27,690 nucleotides of DNA from JAGLYZ01 sp049642725 (GCA_049642725.1 JBARPC010000010.1:1-27690); one strand, 5' to 3'. Positions 1 through 8,035 are shown, counted from the stretch's first letter. Program-made: numbers and translations. The notes: generated by a model from the letters alone, not told the origin.

Positions 1-13
1 TCTCTTTATCTTA

Positions 14-42
14 AAATTACCTTATTGATAAAACATTGTCAA
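14..42 (-). promoter_or_regulatory. Leftward promoter of a gene beyond the window edge
   Basis: On the minus strand a perfect -35 box TTGACA (37-42) lies 17 bases before TAATTT (14-19). The -35 box directly follows the GGGG end of the inverted repeat at 42-111. The gene it would drive lies outside the window, so the call rests on the boxes alone. The same TTGACA/TAATYT pairing recurs at 856-883 and 15932-15960. Confidence 0.45.
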
Positions 43-111
43 CCCCGTAGAGAAAATTTGAATAATAATATTAAATTTAGGTAAAACCCATTCAAATTTC
101 TACTACGGGGT
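42..111. repeat. Long intergenic inverted repeat, ACCCCGTAG type
   Basis: Arms 42-63 and 90-111 are 22 bases each and pair at 19 of 22 positions, around a 26-base loop. The outer nine bases are ACCCCGTAG and the inner ten pair as AAATTTGAAT. It lies 72 bases beyond the stop of the TasA-like gene, so it could act as its terminator, but there is no clean T-run. A related shorter repeat sits at 27588-27656. Confidence 0.7.
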
Positions 112-182
112 CAAGACCTAAAAAAAAGAATGGAAAAAAATCCATTCATAATTTTATTTTTTATACTTGTTCACTTAGGCTC

Positions 183-764
183 CTATACTTGGTACAGTAA
201 GAATTCCATATCCCATTTCGCTGAATCACTTTGCGCTGTATTGTCAATATTGTCAACCGTAGTTTTCGGCCATTCTACTGTCATATTTAGCTGTATTTCT
301 TCGCCAGGACCTAATGTATAATCAAACAAATGTTCTGTTTGTAGTCCTGTCCCAGAATATATAACTGTTCCGTTAACTTCAAACTCCACAGTAATCAGAT
401 TATCAAGTTCACCGTATCCGCTAAATGCATCGCCGCCCAAATCAGTATTTGGAGCATCTCCTGCCTTTATCTCTGGAGATAAAAGAGTGTTCTCTGGATC
501 GCTTACAGCAATATTCTGCACTGTCAAATTGCCAGGTATGGTTCCAGCGTTTTCAATAGACATGTTTGTTGTTATATTATCACCGGGCTTCATGTTATCT
601 ACGAAAAACGGTATCAACACAGTATCGTTTATCATCAACGATGCAGCTACTACCTCATTGTCTTCAACTATCACAGAATCCCAGAATCCTGTAAGCGCAC
701 TTCCGCCTGTAGCCAATAATACTATAACAATCCCAGCGACTAAAAACATTTTTTTGGTTTCCAT
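183..764 (-). CDS. TasA/camelysin (CalY)-like exported protein
   Basis: A 193-residue exported protein. It begins with a short Lys-containing stretch and one hydrophobic segment (about residues 6-25, MFLVAGIVIVLLATGG), followed by a SALTGFWDS-VIVEDNE-VVAASL region. That layout matches the SipW-processed TasA/camelysin family, whose members form fibres or act as surface proteins. The rest looks like a beta-sandwich with several N-X-S/T sites. The ATG at 764 is chosen because the in-frame GTG at 779 overlaps the Shine-Dalgarno AGGAGGTGAA. A promoter lies at 856-883, and the gene is transcribed alone. No SipW-type peptidase gene is visible in the window. The family call rests on signal region and length, so it is moderate; a generic secreted beta protein is the alternative. 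Confidence 0.6.
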   Translation of the reverse strand: METKKMFLVAGIVIVLLATGGSALTGFWDSVIVEDNEVVAASLMINDTVLIPFFVDNMKPGDNITTNMSIENAGTIPGNLTVQNIAVSDPENTLLSPEIKAGDAPNTDLGGDAFSGYGELDNLITVEFEVNGTVIYSGTGLQTEHLFDYTLGPGEEIQLNMTVEWPKTTVDNIDNTAQSDSAKWDMEFLLYQV

Positions 765-855
765 TTTTTTTCGTTTCACCTCCTATTTTTTCTCAACCTG
801 TCCTTTCCATATTAAGTTGGTAATAGAGATTCCTCCATCCTCAACTCTACTTTAG

Positions 856-883
856 AAATTAGCACTTCAAAAATTTTTGTCAA
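856..883 (-). promoter_or_regulatory. Promoter of the TasA-like gene
   Basis: On the minus strand TTGACA (878-883) lies 16 bases before TAATTT (856-861). This predicts a leader of roughly 85 bases before the ATG at 764, ending in AGGAGGTGAA. The -35 box begins at the edge of the 883-968 inverted repeat, the same arrangement as at 14-42. Confidence 0.5.
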
Positions 884-968
884 CCCCCCACCACTTTGTA
901 AAACGCCATCTAAAATTTCCTGAATATTTCCTCATCTATTTTTGACTTTTGACAAAGTGGTGGGGGGT
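883..968. repeat. Inverted repeat, CCCACCACTTT type, overlapping the 3' end of DUF72
   Basis: Arms 883-899 and 952-968 are perfect complements over 17 bases (ACCCCCCACCACTTTGT) around a 52-base loop. The right arm is coding: it supplies the PPPLCQ residues near the C-terminus of the DUF72 protein, whose stop lies in the loop. The core CCCACCACTTT recurs as a tight hairpin inside purL at 5344-5372. It may double as a terminator for the purL-purQ-DUF72 unit. Confidence 0.75.
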
Positions 969-1746
969 AAAATTTTATAAGCGTTTTGGCGTTTTCAACA
1001 GCGTAGCCAAAAGCGTCATTATTAAAATAAACATAGATATCTAATACTTGTTTTTGCCATCTTTTGATTTTCTGGACTAAATTCTTTAATTCTTGAGCTG
1101 TATATTTTGAAGAAAACAAAATTTTTGAGCCATGCATTCTAATATAGATAAAATCAGCAGTTATTTGTTCGGCTTCTTGTCCTGAACTTAGTTGAAGGAT
1201 AGGAAAAGAAGGCGAATCACTAATAACCCAGGCGCAATTATACTTTTTTAATAACTTGTAAACTTTTTCATCGCAATAGCTGGGATGACGGAATTCAAAA
1301 GCAAATTTGATAGAGGCTCGACCTCCCTTGGAGGTCGAGCCTCCTAATATTTTTAAAAAATTTTCTAATCTTTTTATATCTTCATCAGTAGCAGAAAAGT
1401 TTGGAGGAAACTGAAATAAAATAGGACCAAGTTTTTCTTTAAGATTTAGAGCATTTTCTAAAAAAACCTTCCAAGCACCTTTAACATTTTTTAATCTTTT
1501 GATATGGGTGATAAAACGACTGGCTTTAACGCTGAATATAAAATCTTTGGGGGTTTGTTTATACCAGCCTTGATAAGTAGTTGGTTTTGGTAAATGATAA
1601 AAAGAATAATTTATTTCCACGGTTTTAAAATGTTGAGAAAAATATTTCAATTTATCTTTCCCTGATAAATCTTCAGGATAAAAAATCCCTTGCCAATGCG
1701 GATAAACCCATCCAGATGTCCCGATATAAAGTTTTCCCTTTTTCAT
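910..1746 (-). CDS. DUF72 family protein (YecE-like TIM barrel)
   Basis: A 278-residue member of the DUF72 family, a TIM-barrel fold of unknown biochemical activity. It opens with LYIGTSGWVYPHWQG-IFYP and carries the family's EINYSFYHLP, ILFQFPPNF and FAFEFRHPSY motifs, then YVYFNNDAFGYAVENA near the end. The ATG at 1746 lies one base past the purQ stop; an open frame continues upstream to 1800 but would overlap purQ. It is the last gene of a purL-purQ-DUF72 unit with one-base gaps, so co-translation is likely; a link to purine metabolism is only inference. Two repeats touch it: residues about 135-145 (GGSTSKGGRA) are encoded by a perfect 14-bp palindrome just before the FEFRHPSY strand, and the C-terminus runs into the 883-968 repeat. 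Confidence 0.9.
   Translation of the reverse strand: MKKGKLYIGTSGWVYPHWQGIFYPEDLSGKDKLKYFSQHFKTVEINYSFYHLPKPTTYQGWYKQTPKDFIFSVKASRFITHIKRLKNVKGAWKVFLENALNLKEKLGPILFQFPPNFSATDEDIKRLENFLKILGGSTSKGGRASIKFAFEFRHPSYCDEKVYKLLKKYNCAWVISDSPSFPILQLSSGQEAEQITADFIYIRMHGSKILFSSKYTAQELKNLVQKIKRWQKQVLDIYVYFNNDAFGYAVENAKTLIKFYPPPLCQKSKIDEEIFRKF
1313..1343. repeat. In-frame palindrome inside the DUF72 gene
   Basis: Arms GAGGCTCGACCTCC (1313-1326) and its exact complement (1330-1343) flank a 3-base loop. It is a GC-rich hairpin in an AT-rich gene. It encodes a Gly/Ser/Lys-rich loop directly before a conserved strand, as expected of an inserted element. Confidence 0.85.
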
Positions 1747-1747
1747 G

Positions 1748-2527
1748 TTAGTTTTTAAAAAATTCAACAGCGTTTTTAAAAATTTCAACACCTTTGCCAT
1801 TTTTAATTTCTTCTCTTGTCCATCTGGGATGGTTTTGAGGAAATAAAAACCCTTCAGGGTGGGGCATCATTCCAAATATTTTTCCCGTCTCATCACAAAT
1901 TCCAGCGATATTATCCTCTGAACCATTGGGGTTAAATGGATAGCTGCTGCTTGGATATCCTTCCTTACTGCTGTATTGTAAAACTATTTGTTCACTTTTT
2001 TTTAATTTTTCTCTAATTTCCTTATTTTTTGAAATAAACTTACCTTCACCATGCCTGATTGGCAAATAAAGATTTTTAATACCCTTTGTCCAAATACATT
2101 TTGATTTTTGATTAATTTTAAGATAAGCCCATCTGTCTTCAAATCTCCCAGAGTCATTAAAAGCCAGAGTTACATCTTCTTTTTTAAAGTTTTCTTCAAG
2201 ATTAGGAAGAATGCCAAGTTTAACCATTGCCTGAAATCCATTACAAATTCCAATAATTAATTTTCCTTTATTGATAAAGCTATCTAACTCCTTTTGAAGG
2301 TTGTATTTAAATTTATTTGCTAAAACCCTGCCAGCAGATATATCGTCTCCAAAAGAAAACCCTCCTGGCAGAGCAAGAATTTGATAATCTTTAAGTTTTT
2401 TTTCTTTGTTTATAAGTTCATTAATATGAACTTTTTCAGTATCTGCTCCGGCTAATTCAAAACCATATTGTGTTTCATTATCACAGTTTATGCCATAACC
2501 ATATAAGATTAAAGTTTTAACTTTCAT
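1748..2527 (-). CDS. purQ: Phosphoribosylformylglycinamidine synthase, glutaminase subunit PurQ
   Basis: A 259-residue class I glutamine amidotransferase that supplies ammonia to PurL for the FGAR-to-FGAM step of purine synthesis in the cytoplasm. The nucleophile is Cys95 in LIIGICNGFQAM. The PurQ oxyanion region is LALPGGFSFGDDISAGR (51-67). The partner catalytic residues are His223 and Glu225 in MMPHPEG, and YPFNPNGSEDNIAGICDE is the family's closing signature. Length and motif order are normal and I see no inserted element. It starts one base after the purL stop and ends one base before the DUF72 ATG, so the three genes are probably translationally coupled. Confidence 0.96.
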   Translation of the reverse strand: MKVKTLILYGYGINCDNETQYGFELAGADTEKVHINELINKEKKLKDYQILALPGGFSFGDDISAGRVLANKFKYNLQKELDSFINKGKLIIGICNGFQAMVKLGILPNLEENFKKEDVTLAFNDSGRFEDRWAYLKINQKSKCIWTKGIKNLYLPIRHGEGKFISKNKEIREKLKKSEQIVLQYSSKEGYPSSSYPFNPNGSEDNIAGICDETGKIFGMMPHPEGFLFPQNHPRWTREEIKNGKGVEIFKNAVEFFKN

Positions 2528-2528
2528 T

Positions 2529-5500
2529 TTAAAAATTCTTAAAAGTTGACTGCCAGGCCTCTTTTAATTTATATATATTTTCCTGAATAATTATTTTTTT
2601 ATTAACTCCCTTTATTCTCAAAATCTCATTATTTCCTACATATCCAATTTTTGAGAAAATGTTTCCTTTTATCATTTTTTCAAATCTTTCCTTATTTTTG
2701 GGTGACACTGTAACCACAAATCTGCTTGCTGATTCTGAATACAAAATTTTATCATTGTCTCTTAAATTCTCTATTGGCACCTTATCTAAGTTAATTTCAA
2801 GACCATATCCGCCGGCAAAAGATATTTGAGCTAAAGCTACGCCCAACCCCCCTTTATAACACCCGTGAGCTGAAGAAACTAAACCCTTATCAATGGCTTC
2901 ACTTAAAGCATTATAAAGTTTTATGGCTTTTTTAGAATTAACTTTTGGCGCATTTAGTCCAATTTCCCCTCTCATTTCATAATATTCTGATCCGCCTAAT
3001 TCATCAGAAGTAATGCCCAAAACATAAACTAAATATCTTGGCTTTTTAACCTCCATTGTTATACATTTTCTAATATCATTAATTTCTCCTGCTGCTGAAA
3101 ATTGGACAGTTGGCAAGGTTGATATTCTTAACTTCCTGCCATTTTTATCTTCCACCGCGCCATCCATTGACATTGAATCTTTTCCAGAAATACAAGGTGT
3201 TTTAAATGCTAATGTATAATCATAAAGAGCCTGATTTGCTCTTATAAGTTGAGCAAGTTTGTATTTGGCATCAGGATTCTGTTCTGATAGTAATGGGCTT
3301 GGCCAGCAGAAATTATCATTCAGGGCTATTTTTTTTAGGCTTCCGCCAACCGCAATAATTCTTCTTATTGCTTCGTCAATAGCGCAGGCAGTCATATGAT
3401 AAGTATCTATTTGGCTGTATTTTGGATTAATACCAGCAGTGATGGCAATAGCCTTTTGGGAATTTAAAACAGGTTTTATTACCACTGCATCACTATTCAC
3501 ATCGCTATCTTTGCCTACCAAATGTTTTATCACACTAGTTCCCTGAACTTCATGGTCAAACTGTCTTGTAATATATTCTTTTGAACAGATATTTATCCTG
3601 GCTAAGATTTTTTTTAAAATAGAAGAATGATTTTTAATTTCTTCAATTTTAGGCTCAGAAAGCCCACGACTTTCAGGAGTTTGCCACTCTGCTTCAAGTT
3701 CCATTTTAGGAACGCCTTTATGGGTAAAATCCATATCCATGTAAGTAACTGTTTTATTCTGATAAGTGGAAAAGAATTTTCCTGAATTTGTAAATTTACC
3801 AATAACAGTTGTTTCAACTTCATGTTTTTTGGCAAGCTCTAAAATTCTATTTATATTTTTCAAAGAAACAGCTAAAGTCATTCTTTCTTGAGATTCAGAA
3901 ACAAGTATTTGCCAAGGATCAAGCCCAGTATATTTCAATGGAACTTGAGCAAGCTCAAGTTCAAAACCATTACTTAATTCTGCCATCTCTCCAACCGAGG
4001 AAGAAAGTCCTCCAGCGCCATTATCAGTAATACCTTTATAAAGCCCTGAATCCCTTGCTTCAAGTAAAAAATCATGCATCTTTTTCTGGGTAAAAGGGTC
4101 GCCTATTTGAACATGGGAAGCAGAAATCCTTTCCCCTGCTTCCATTGAAGATTCTGTTGCTCCGTGAATTCCATCTATACCTACCCTGCCTCCGCACATC
4201 ACAATTAAATCTCCGGTATTAACTTCTTTTTTATAACCGGGCTCTTGGCATACCTTAGCAGGAATTAAGCCGGCAGCCAAAACATAAATTGCCGGTTTTC
4301 CCATATAGCCATCGTCAAAAAAAGTAATCCCGTAAACTGTTGGAACTCCGGACTTATTCCCGCCGTCTTCTACTCCCTTACGGACTCCTTCCAGAAGTCG
4401 CTTGGGACTTAGCTTCGGTTTAAGTTCTCCGTTGTAAAAAGGCGAACCTGTACAAAAACCATAGGTACCGTAAATCAATTTACAGCCCCGGCCGGTCCCC
4501 ATTGGGTCACGATAAACGCCAACAATCCCTGTAATTGCTCCGCCATAAGGTTCCTTATTTGAAGGACTATTGTGGGTCTCGCATTTTATAGCTAAAAGCC
4601 AATCTTTATTAAATTTTATTACTCCAGAATTATCCCAAAGAGTTGAAACAACCCAATTTAGCTTCTTTTGTAATTGCTTGGTGGAACTTTTTATATAGGT
4701 ATTAAATAAACTATTAATTTTTATTTGTTTGCCTTCTTCGTTTCTATAATTTATCTTTGCGTTGAATATCTTATGTTTGCAGTGTTCAGACCATGTTTGG
4801 GCGAGAACTTCAAGTTCGGCATCAGTGGGTTTTTCATCTAAGCCGAATCTCTGACGTTCTCTTATTGTTTTTGGATTTAAGAAGTAATTTCTTATTTTCA
4901 GCATTTCTTTCAGATTTAATGCTAACTTTCGCTCTTCACTGATTCTCAATAATTCCTCATCAGAAACATTAAGGTCAATCTCTCTTATTGCAGGTTTATG
5001 CCGCCCTTCTGGGCGAGCCTCGCTCGCCTCGCTTCGCGGGCGAAGCGGGCCAAAGGCGGGGGGAATATTAACTTTGGGAATTGGCAAATAGATATTCTTT
5101 CTTTTAAGAGACTTTTTATTGAGAATCAACCATCTCTGAATCAACTCATTTGCCAAAATATCTTGAGCAATTTTTTCTATATCTTTCTTTTCAAGCTGTC
5201 CGGCAATTAAATATTTCTTTGAGGTGTAAATATCTCCGTTTATTTTCTTTCCTAACATATCTTCTATTGCTCCTTTGGCAGTTTTGGCAACATTATCTGT
5301 AACACCCGGTTTAAAGCCAATTTCAATCAACCAATCAAAAACCCCCACCACTTTTCTACAAAAAGTGGTGGGAGATGAATCTATACTAAATTCTTGAATT
5401 ACTGGATTAGCAAATAAATTTCCTCCCAGTAAATCCAACTGCTTTTTTGACAAATCAGCATCAATTGTATAAACATCAACGGTCTTTACTTCGTTTACTA

Positions 5501-5594
5501 AAATACCTAAATCTTCCTTAATTCTCTTTTTTATACTTTCACCTTTAGCATCTCTAATTTCCTTTTTAAAATAAACTTCAATCCGATGAATCAT
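2529..5594 (-). CDS. purL: Phosphoribosylformylglycinamidine synthase, PurS-PurL fusion
   Basis: A 1021-residue FGAM synthase that pairs with the separate PurQ. The first about 160 residues look like PurS material (IHRIEVYFKKEIRDAKGESI), and the catalytic PurL part follows from about 205 (VSDEELLRISEERKLALNL). Active-site signatures are TWSEHCKHK (near 270) and CETHNSPSNKEPYGG, with GGxxG and HDVAEG-type stretches replaced by ITDNGAGGLSSSVGEMAE and SSAHGCYKGGLGVAL. It is longer than a classical small PurL (about 740) and shorter than the three-domain enzyme (about 1300). Two in-frame repeat elements lengthen it, at residues 75-84 and about 179-199, both in the linker region outside the catalytic core. 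It has its own promoter (5627-5655) after the purC terminator. Confidence 0.95.
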   Translation of the reverse strand: MIHRIEVYFKKEIRDAKGESIKKRIKEDLGILVNEVKTVDVYTIDADLSKKQLDLLGGNLFANPVIQEFSIDSSPTTFCRKVVGVFDWLIEIGFKPGVTDNVAKTAKGAIEDMLGKKINGDIYTSKKYLIAGQLEKKDIEKIAQDILANELIQRWLILNKKSLKRKNIYLPIPKVNIPPAFGPLRPRSEASEARPEGRHKPAIREIDLNVSDEELLRISEERKLALNLKEMLKIRNYFLNPKTIRERQRFGLDEKPTDAELEVLAQTWSEHCKHKIFNAKINYRNEEGKQIKINSLFNTYIKSSTKQLQKKLNWVVSTLWDNSGVIKFNKDWLLAIKCETHNSPSNKEPYGGAITGIVGVYRDPMGTGRGCKLIYGTYGFCTGSPFYNGELKPKLSPKRLLEGVRKGVEDGGNKSGVPTVYGITFFDDGYMGKPAIYVLAAGLIPAKVCQEPGYKKEVNTGDLIVMCGGRVGIDGIHGATESSMEAGERISASHVQIGDPFTQKKMHDFLLEARDSGLYKGITDNGAGGLSSSVGEMAELSNGFELELAQVPLKYTGLDPWQILVSESQERMTLAVSLKNINRILELAKKHEVETTVIGKFTNSGKFFSTYQNKTVTYMDMDFTHKGVPKMELEAEWQTPESRGLSEPKIEEIKNHSSILKKILARINICSKEYITRQFDHEVQGTSVIKHLVGKDSDVNSDAVVIKPVLNSQKAIAITAGINPKYSQIDTYHMTACAIDEAIRRIIAVGGSLKKIALNDNFCWPSPLLSEQNPDAKYKLAQLIRANQALYDYTLAFKTPCISGKDSMSMDGAVEDKNGRKLRISTLPTVQFSAAGEINDIRKCITMEVKKPRYLVYVLGITSDELGGSEYYEMRGEIGLNAPKVNSKKAIKLYNALSEAIDKGLVSSAHGCYKGGLGVALAQISFAGGYGLEINLDKVPIENLRDNDKILYSESASRFVVTVSPKNKERFEKMIKGNIFSKIGYVGNNEILRIKGVNKKIIIQENIYKLKEAWQSTFKNF
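5001..5060. repeat. GC-rich composite hairpin element inside purL
   Basis: Two nested stems (GGCGAG/CTCGCC at 5012-5028 and CGCTTCG/CGAAGCG at 5030-5047) sit inside outer CCGCC/GGCGG arms (5001-5005, 5055-5059). The block is sharply GC-rich in an AT-rich gene. It encodes Pro/Arg/Glu-rich residues about 179-199, between the PurS-like part and the catalytic part. It shares GGGCGAG and CTCGCC pieces with the valS element at 23128-23165. Confidence 0.8.
5344..5372. repeat. In-frame CCCACCACTTTT palindrome inside purL
   Basis: Arms 5344-5355 (CCCACCACTTTT) and 5361-5372 are exact complements around a 5-base loop. It encodes residues 75-84 (PTTFCRKVVG), just before the conserved VFDWLIEIGFKPGVTDN stretch. 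The core is the same as in the intergenic repeat at 883-968. Confidence 0.85.
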
Positions 5595-5626
5595 ATAATT
5601 TTGTTTTCAGCAGGACATTTTATTAA

Positions 5627-5655
5627 ATTTTACCTCTTTTTTATCGCTTTGACAA
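5627..5655 (-). promoter_or_regulatory. purL promoter
   Basis: On the minus strand TTGTCA (5650-5655) and TAAAAT (5627-5632) are 17 bases apart, each one base off consensus. The predicted leader is about 26 bases, with no clear Shine-Dalgarno. It follows the purC terminator, so purL-purQ-DUF72 is probably a separate transcription unit. Confidence 0.6.
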
Positions 5656-5671
5656 ATTGAAATAAAAAAAT

Positions 5672-5710
5672 CCGCCTTGAGATTGAGATTTTTTATCCAA
5701 TCCAAGACGG
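5672..5710 (-). terminator. Rho-independent terminator after purC
   Basis: Arms 5672-5685 (CCGCCTTGAGATTG) and 5698-5710 pair with one bulge and one G-T pair. On the minus strand the stem is followed by ATTTTTTTATTTC. It lies 34 bases past the purC stop. Confidence 0.75.
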
Positions 5711-5743
5711 CTGTTTTGTTTTTGATTTGCCTTCTCAGTTTCG

Positions 5744-6520
5744 CTAGAGATCCAAAGAAGAAAATCGATTTGTCAGATCGGAGACAATTTCATAGAGGTT
5801 GCTTACTTCTTTGATCTCTCCACCTTCTCGGTAGACCTGCTTATCAAGCTGTTTGCCATCCTTTGTCCGAATTCGCCAGCTGTCATTTTCAATCACATCA
5901 GCAACTACAATTTCATTGTTATCTTTCCGTCTGCCGAATTCTATTTTGAAATCCCAAAGCGTAACACCAAGTTCCTTCCATGCCTTTTCCAGAATCAAGA
6001 ATATCTGTTTCGCTTGTTCTTTAATGTGTATAGCTTCCTCAGAGGTAAAATGACTATCAATCGTTGTAATGTAGCTTTCGGCTTTTATCGGTTCATGTGC
6101 TTTATGAAGATTCCATTCGTTAGGACGAGGGACTTGAAAAACTATAATTGGATCATGCAGTTCATCGTCTTTAAAGAAAAACTCTACTTCGAGTTCGTCA
6201 AAAACAGTACCATCCGCGACATCTGGATTTCGCTTAAGAAAACTGCCAGTACCAATTCTTCGGACTACTACTTCATCAGGAATCATTTCGCATTCATCAG
6301 CCCAAAAACCGTTTTCTCCTGCTCGTTTAATAAAATGGGTCTTTATTCCGTGCCGGTTGAGTAATTCAAACACATTTGATGTCGTATTGTTTGCCCACTT
6401 GTCTTTGCCAGTCATCGGATCCTTTTTTCTCCCGTCTTGAGCAGTAATAACAGGTTTACTAACAATTTTCACTATACCGGACCAAATCTCTTTTGTTTTT
6501 CCTTCAGCTATTTTTTCCAT
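5744..6520 (-). CDS. purC: Phosphoribosylaminoimidazole-succinocarboxamide synthase (SAICAR synthetase)
   Basis: A 258-residue PurC that joins aspartate to CAIR using ATP to form SAICAR. It starts with the EGKTKEIW nucleotide-binding motif, followed by ITAQDGRKKDPMTGK and NNTTSNVFELLNRHGIKT. The RRIGTGSFLKRNP and DFKIEFGR motifs bind substrate, and VIENDSWRI takes the place of the usual DE-(I/L)-(S/T)-PDSxR. From memory, the ECEMIP-RRI-TGSFLKRNP wording is closer to the animal-type PAICS and its bacterial relatives than to the E. coli type. The leader AGGAGGTGAA precedes the ATG by a long spacer; an ATG at 6530 is out of frame and closes after eight codons. GC is higher than in neighbours, and no palindromic element interrupts it. 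Recent acquisition together with purB is an inference. Confidence 0.94.
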   Translation of the reverse strand: MEKIAEGKTKEIWSGIVKIVSKPVITAQDGRKKDPMTGKDKWANNTTSNVFELLNRHGIKTHFIKRAGENGFWADECEMIPDEVVVRRIGTGSFLKRNPDVADGTVFDELEVEFFFKDDELHDPIIVFQVPRPNEWNLHKAHEPIKAESYITTIDSHFTSEEAIHIKEQAKQIFLILEKAWKELGVTLWDFKIEFGRRKDNNEIVVADVIENDSWRIRTKDGKQLDKQVYREGGEIKEVSNLYEIVSDLTNRFSSLDL

Positions 6521-6577
6521 TTTTTTTCATTTCACCTCCTAATCTTTTTCATTCAGTCGGACAATCCTTACAGATTG

Positions 6578-7957
6578 TCAAATGCCAAATCTCAATGCCC
6601 ATTCGTTAGCGACTTTCTTTGCTTTTTGCGCCGCAATTCCTGTGTATTTAGATTTACCAGAAATAATTTCCTTTTGCCTGTCTGTCATTCGCGCAAAATA
6701 TGGTTTCAATTCCGCGTCCTTTTCCGCTATCTCTATTAATAACGACTTTTGCTTTTTTCGCGCTTCCAATGTTAAAACCCGTATCTTTTCGTGGGCATCA
6801 GGATGCCCCAATGAAGCCAATATGATATAAAGCGGCTCCGCGATTGAATCCTGCGCTGAACCTAAATTCCGCTTGAGATTTTCTTCGTCAACTACCAACT
6901 TCTCCATTATCCCAGTCAAACGTTTCGCTGCATAGAAAGTGTACGCAAAAATTTCTGGATATGTTTTACCTGAAGCTGAATTCGTAAGGTCTCGCTGGTG
7001 CTCGCTGATTTGGTCCATCAAGACCGTTATAATTCTCGGCATAACTTGTTTCCACATGCTTTTTCCGTTTTCAAGACCAATTGGATTACGCTTGTGCGGC
7101 ATTGTTGAAGAACCAACTTGCCCTGAACTCACTGCTTCGCCGACTTCGCCAATTTCAGACCTCTGTAGATTCCGCATATCATCATTCAAATTCGCTAACA
7201 CGCCGAGTGTTGCTATAACTTCAAAAAGCAATCTTAATAATGGTTCTGGCTGGACAATTTGTGTTGAATGACTCGCGGGTTCTAACCCTAATTCAGCTAA
7301 CACTTCTGTTTCAAACTCTTCGGAATCGTCAAAAAGCAATGATGATGCGTTATAGGCGCCAACAGCTCCTGAAAATTGACCAACAAGATTAGATACCCGA
7401 TTTTGTATTTCAACAATACATCCGCCTAAACGACTAACATACTCTGCCATTGTGAATCCAAATGTTATTGGTTCCGCGTGTTGTCCGTGCGTCCTGCCAA
7501 TTTGCTCTATGTTTGCATATCGCCTTGTTATATCTATAAGTGCGCTTTCCAATTTGATAAGAGCCGGTAAAAAAACCTGCTCGACAAAATCCTTATAACG
7601 CATAGCGTTAGCAGTATCTATAATATCAAACGAAGTCGCTGCTAAATGCACAAATGGTTTAGCCTCATCGCTCACTTTATCTTTAATACAGTTCACAAGT
7701 GCGCGAATGTCATGTTTTATTCGACTTTCTTCTTCGTAAATTTCTGCTGTAGTTACTATACTGCAAGCCGACGCAATTTCTCGCGCTATACTTTCACTAC
7801 ATAGTCCTCGCCTATACAGAATTCTTACTAAAGCCGCTTCTACTCGCAATTTATACTTGGTAGATCCGTTCTCTGACAAATAGAATGCTATTTTCTTATC
7901 CCAATAGCGATAGTCTCCCGGGGATATGCAATCAAATCGATTCATCTCTTCTTCCAT
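6578..7957 (-). CDS. purB: Adenylosuccinate lyase
   Basis: A 459-residue member of the fumarase/aspartase superfamily. It removes fumarate from SAICAR and from adenylosuccinate, so it acts in both the purine pathway and AMP formation. Signatures in order are LAATSFDIIDTANAMRY (105-121), RTHGQHAEP with His157 and His160, and GSSTMPHKRNP (282-292) with the catalytic serine on the flexible loop. The ATG at 7957 sits 8 bases after AGGAGG; an ATG seven bases upstream is out of frame. It lies 57 bases upstream of purC, and both share strong ribosome binding sites and GC-richer codons (many GCG and CGC) unlike purM or purL. Length is normal for the family. Confidence 0.96.
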   Translation of the reverse strand: MEEEMNRFDCISPGDYRYWDKKIAFYLSENGSTKYKLRVEAALVRILYRRGLCSESIAREIASACSIVTTAEIYEEESRIKHDIRALVNCIKDKVSDEAKPFVHLAATSFDIIDTANAMRYKDFVEQVFLPALIKLESALIDITRRYANIEQIGRTHGQHAEPITFGFTMAEYVSRLGGCIVEIQNRVSNLVGQFSGAVGAYNASSLLFDDSEEFETEVLAELGLEPASHSTQIVQPEPLLRLLFEVIATLGVLANLNDDMRNLQRSEIGEVGEAVSSGQVGSSTMPHKRNPIGLENGKSMWKQVMPRIITVLMDQISEHQRDLTNSASGKTYPEIFAYTFYAAKRLTGIMEKLVVDEENLKRNLGSAQDSIAEPLYIILASLGHPDAHEKIRVLTLEARKKQKSLLIEIAEKDAELKPYFARMTDRQKEIISGKSKYTGIAAQKAKKVANEWALRFGI

Positions 7958-8035
7958 TTTTCATTCCTCCTTTTCCTTTTTGTTAAAGAACTCCATCGCC
8001 CCGTTTGAGGCAGGACTTCATTGTCCTTTGTTTTT

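Noticed and set aside
130..321. Plus-strand open frame of 63 codons at the left end
   Set aside because: It overlaps the 3' end of the TasA-like gene on the other strand and has no promoter, Shine-Dalgarno or recognisable motif.
1747..1800. Longer DUF72 start inside purQ
   Set aside because: It would overlap purQ by 53 bases, and family similarity begins at the ATG at 1746.
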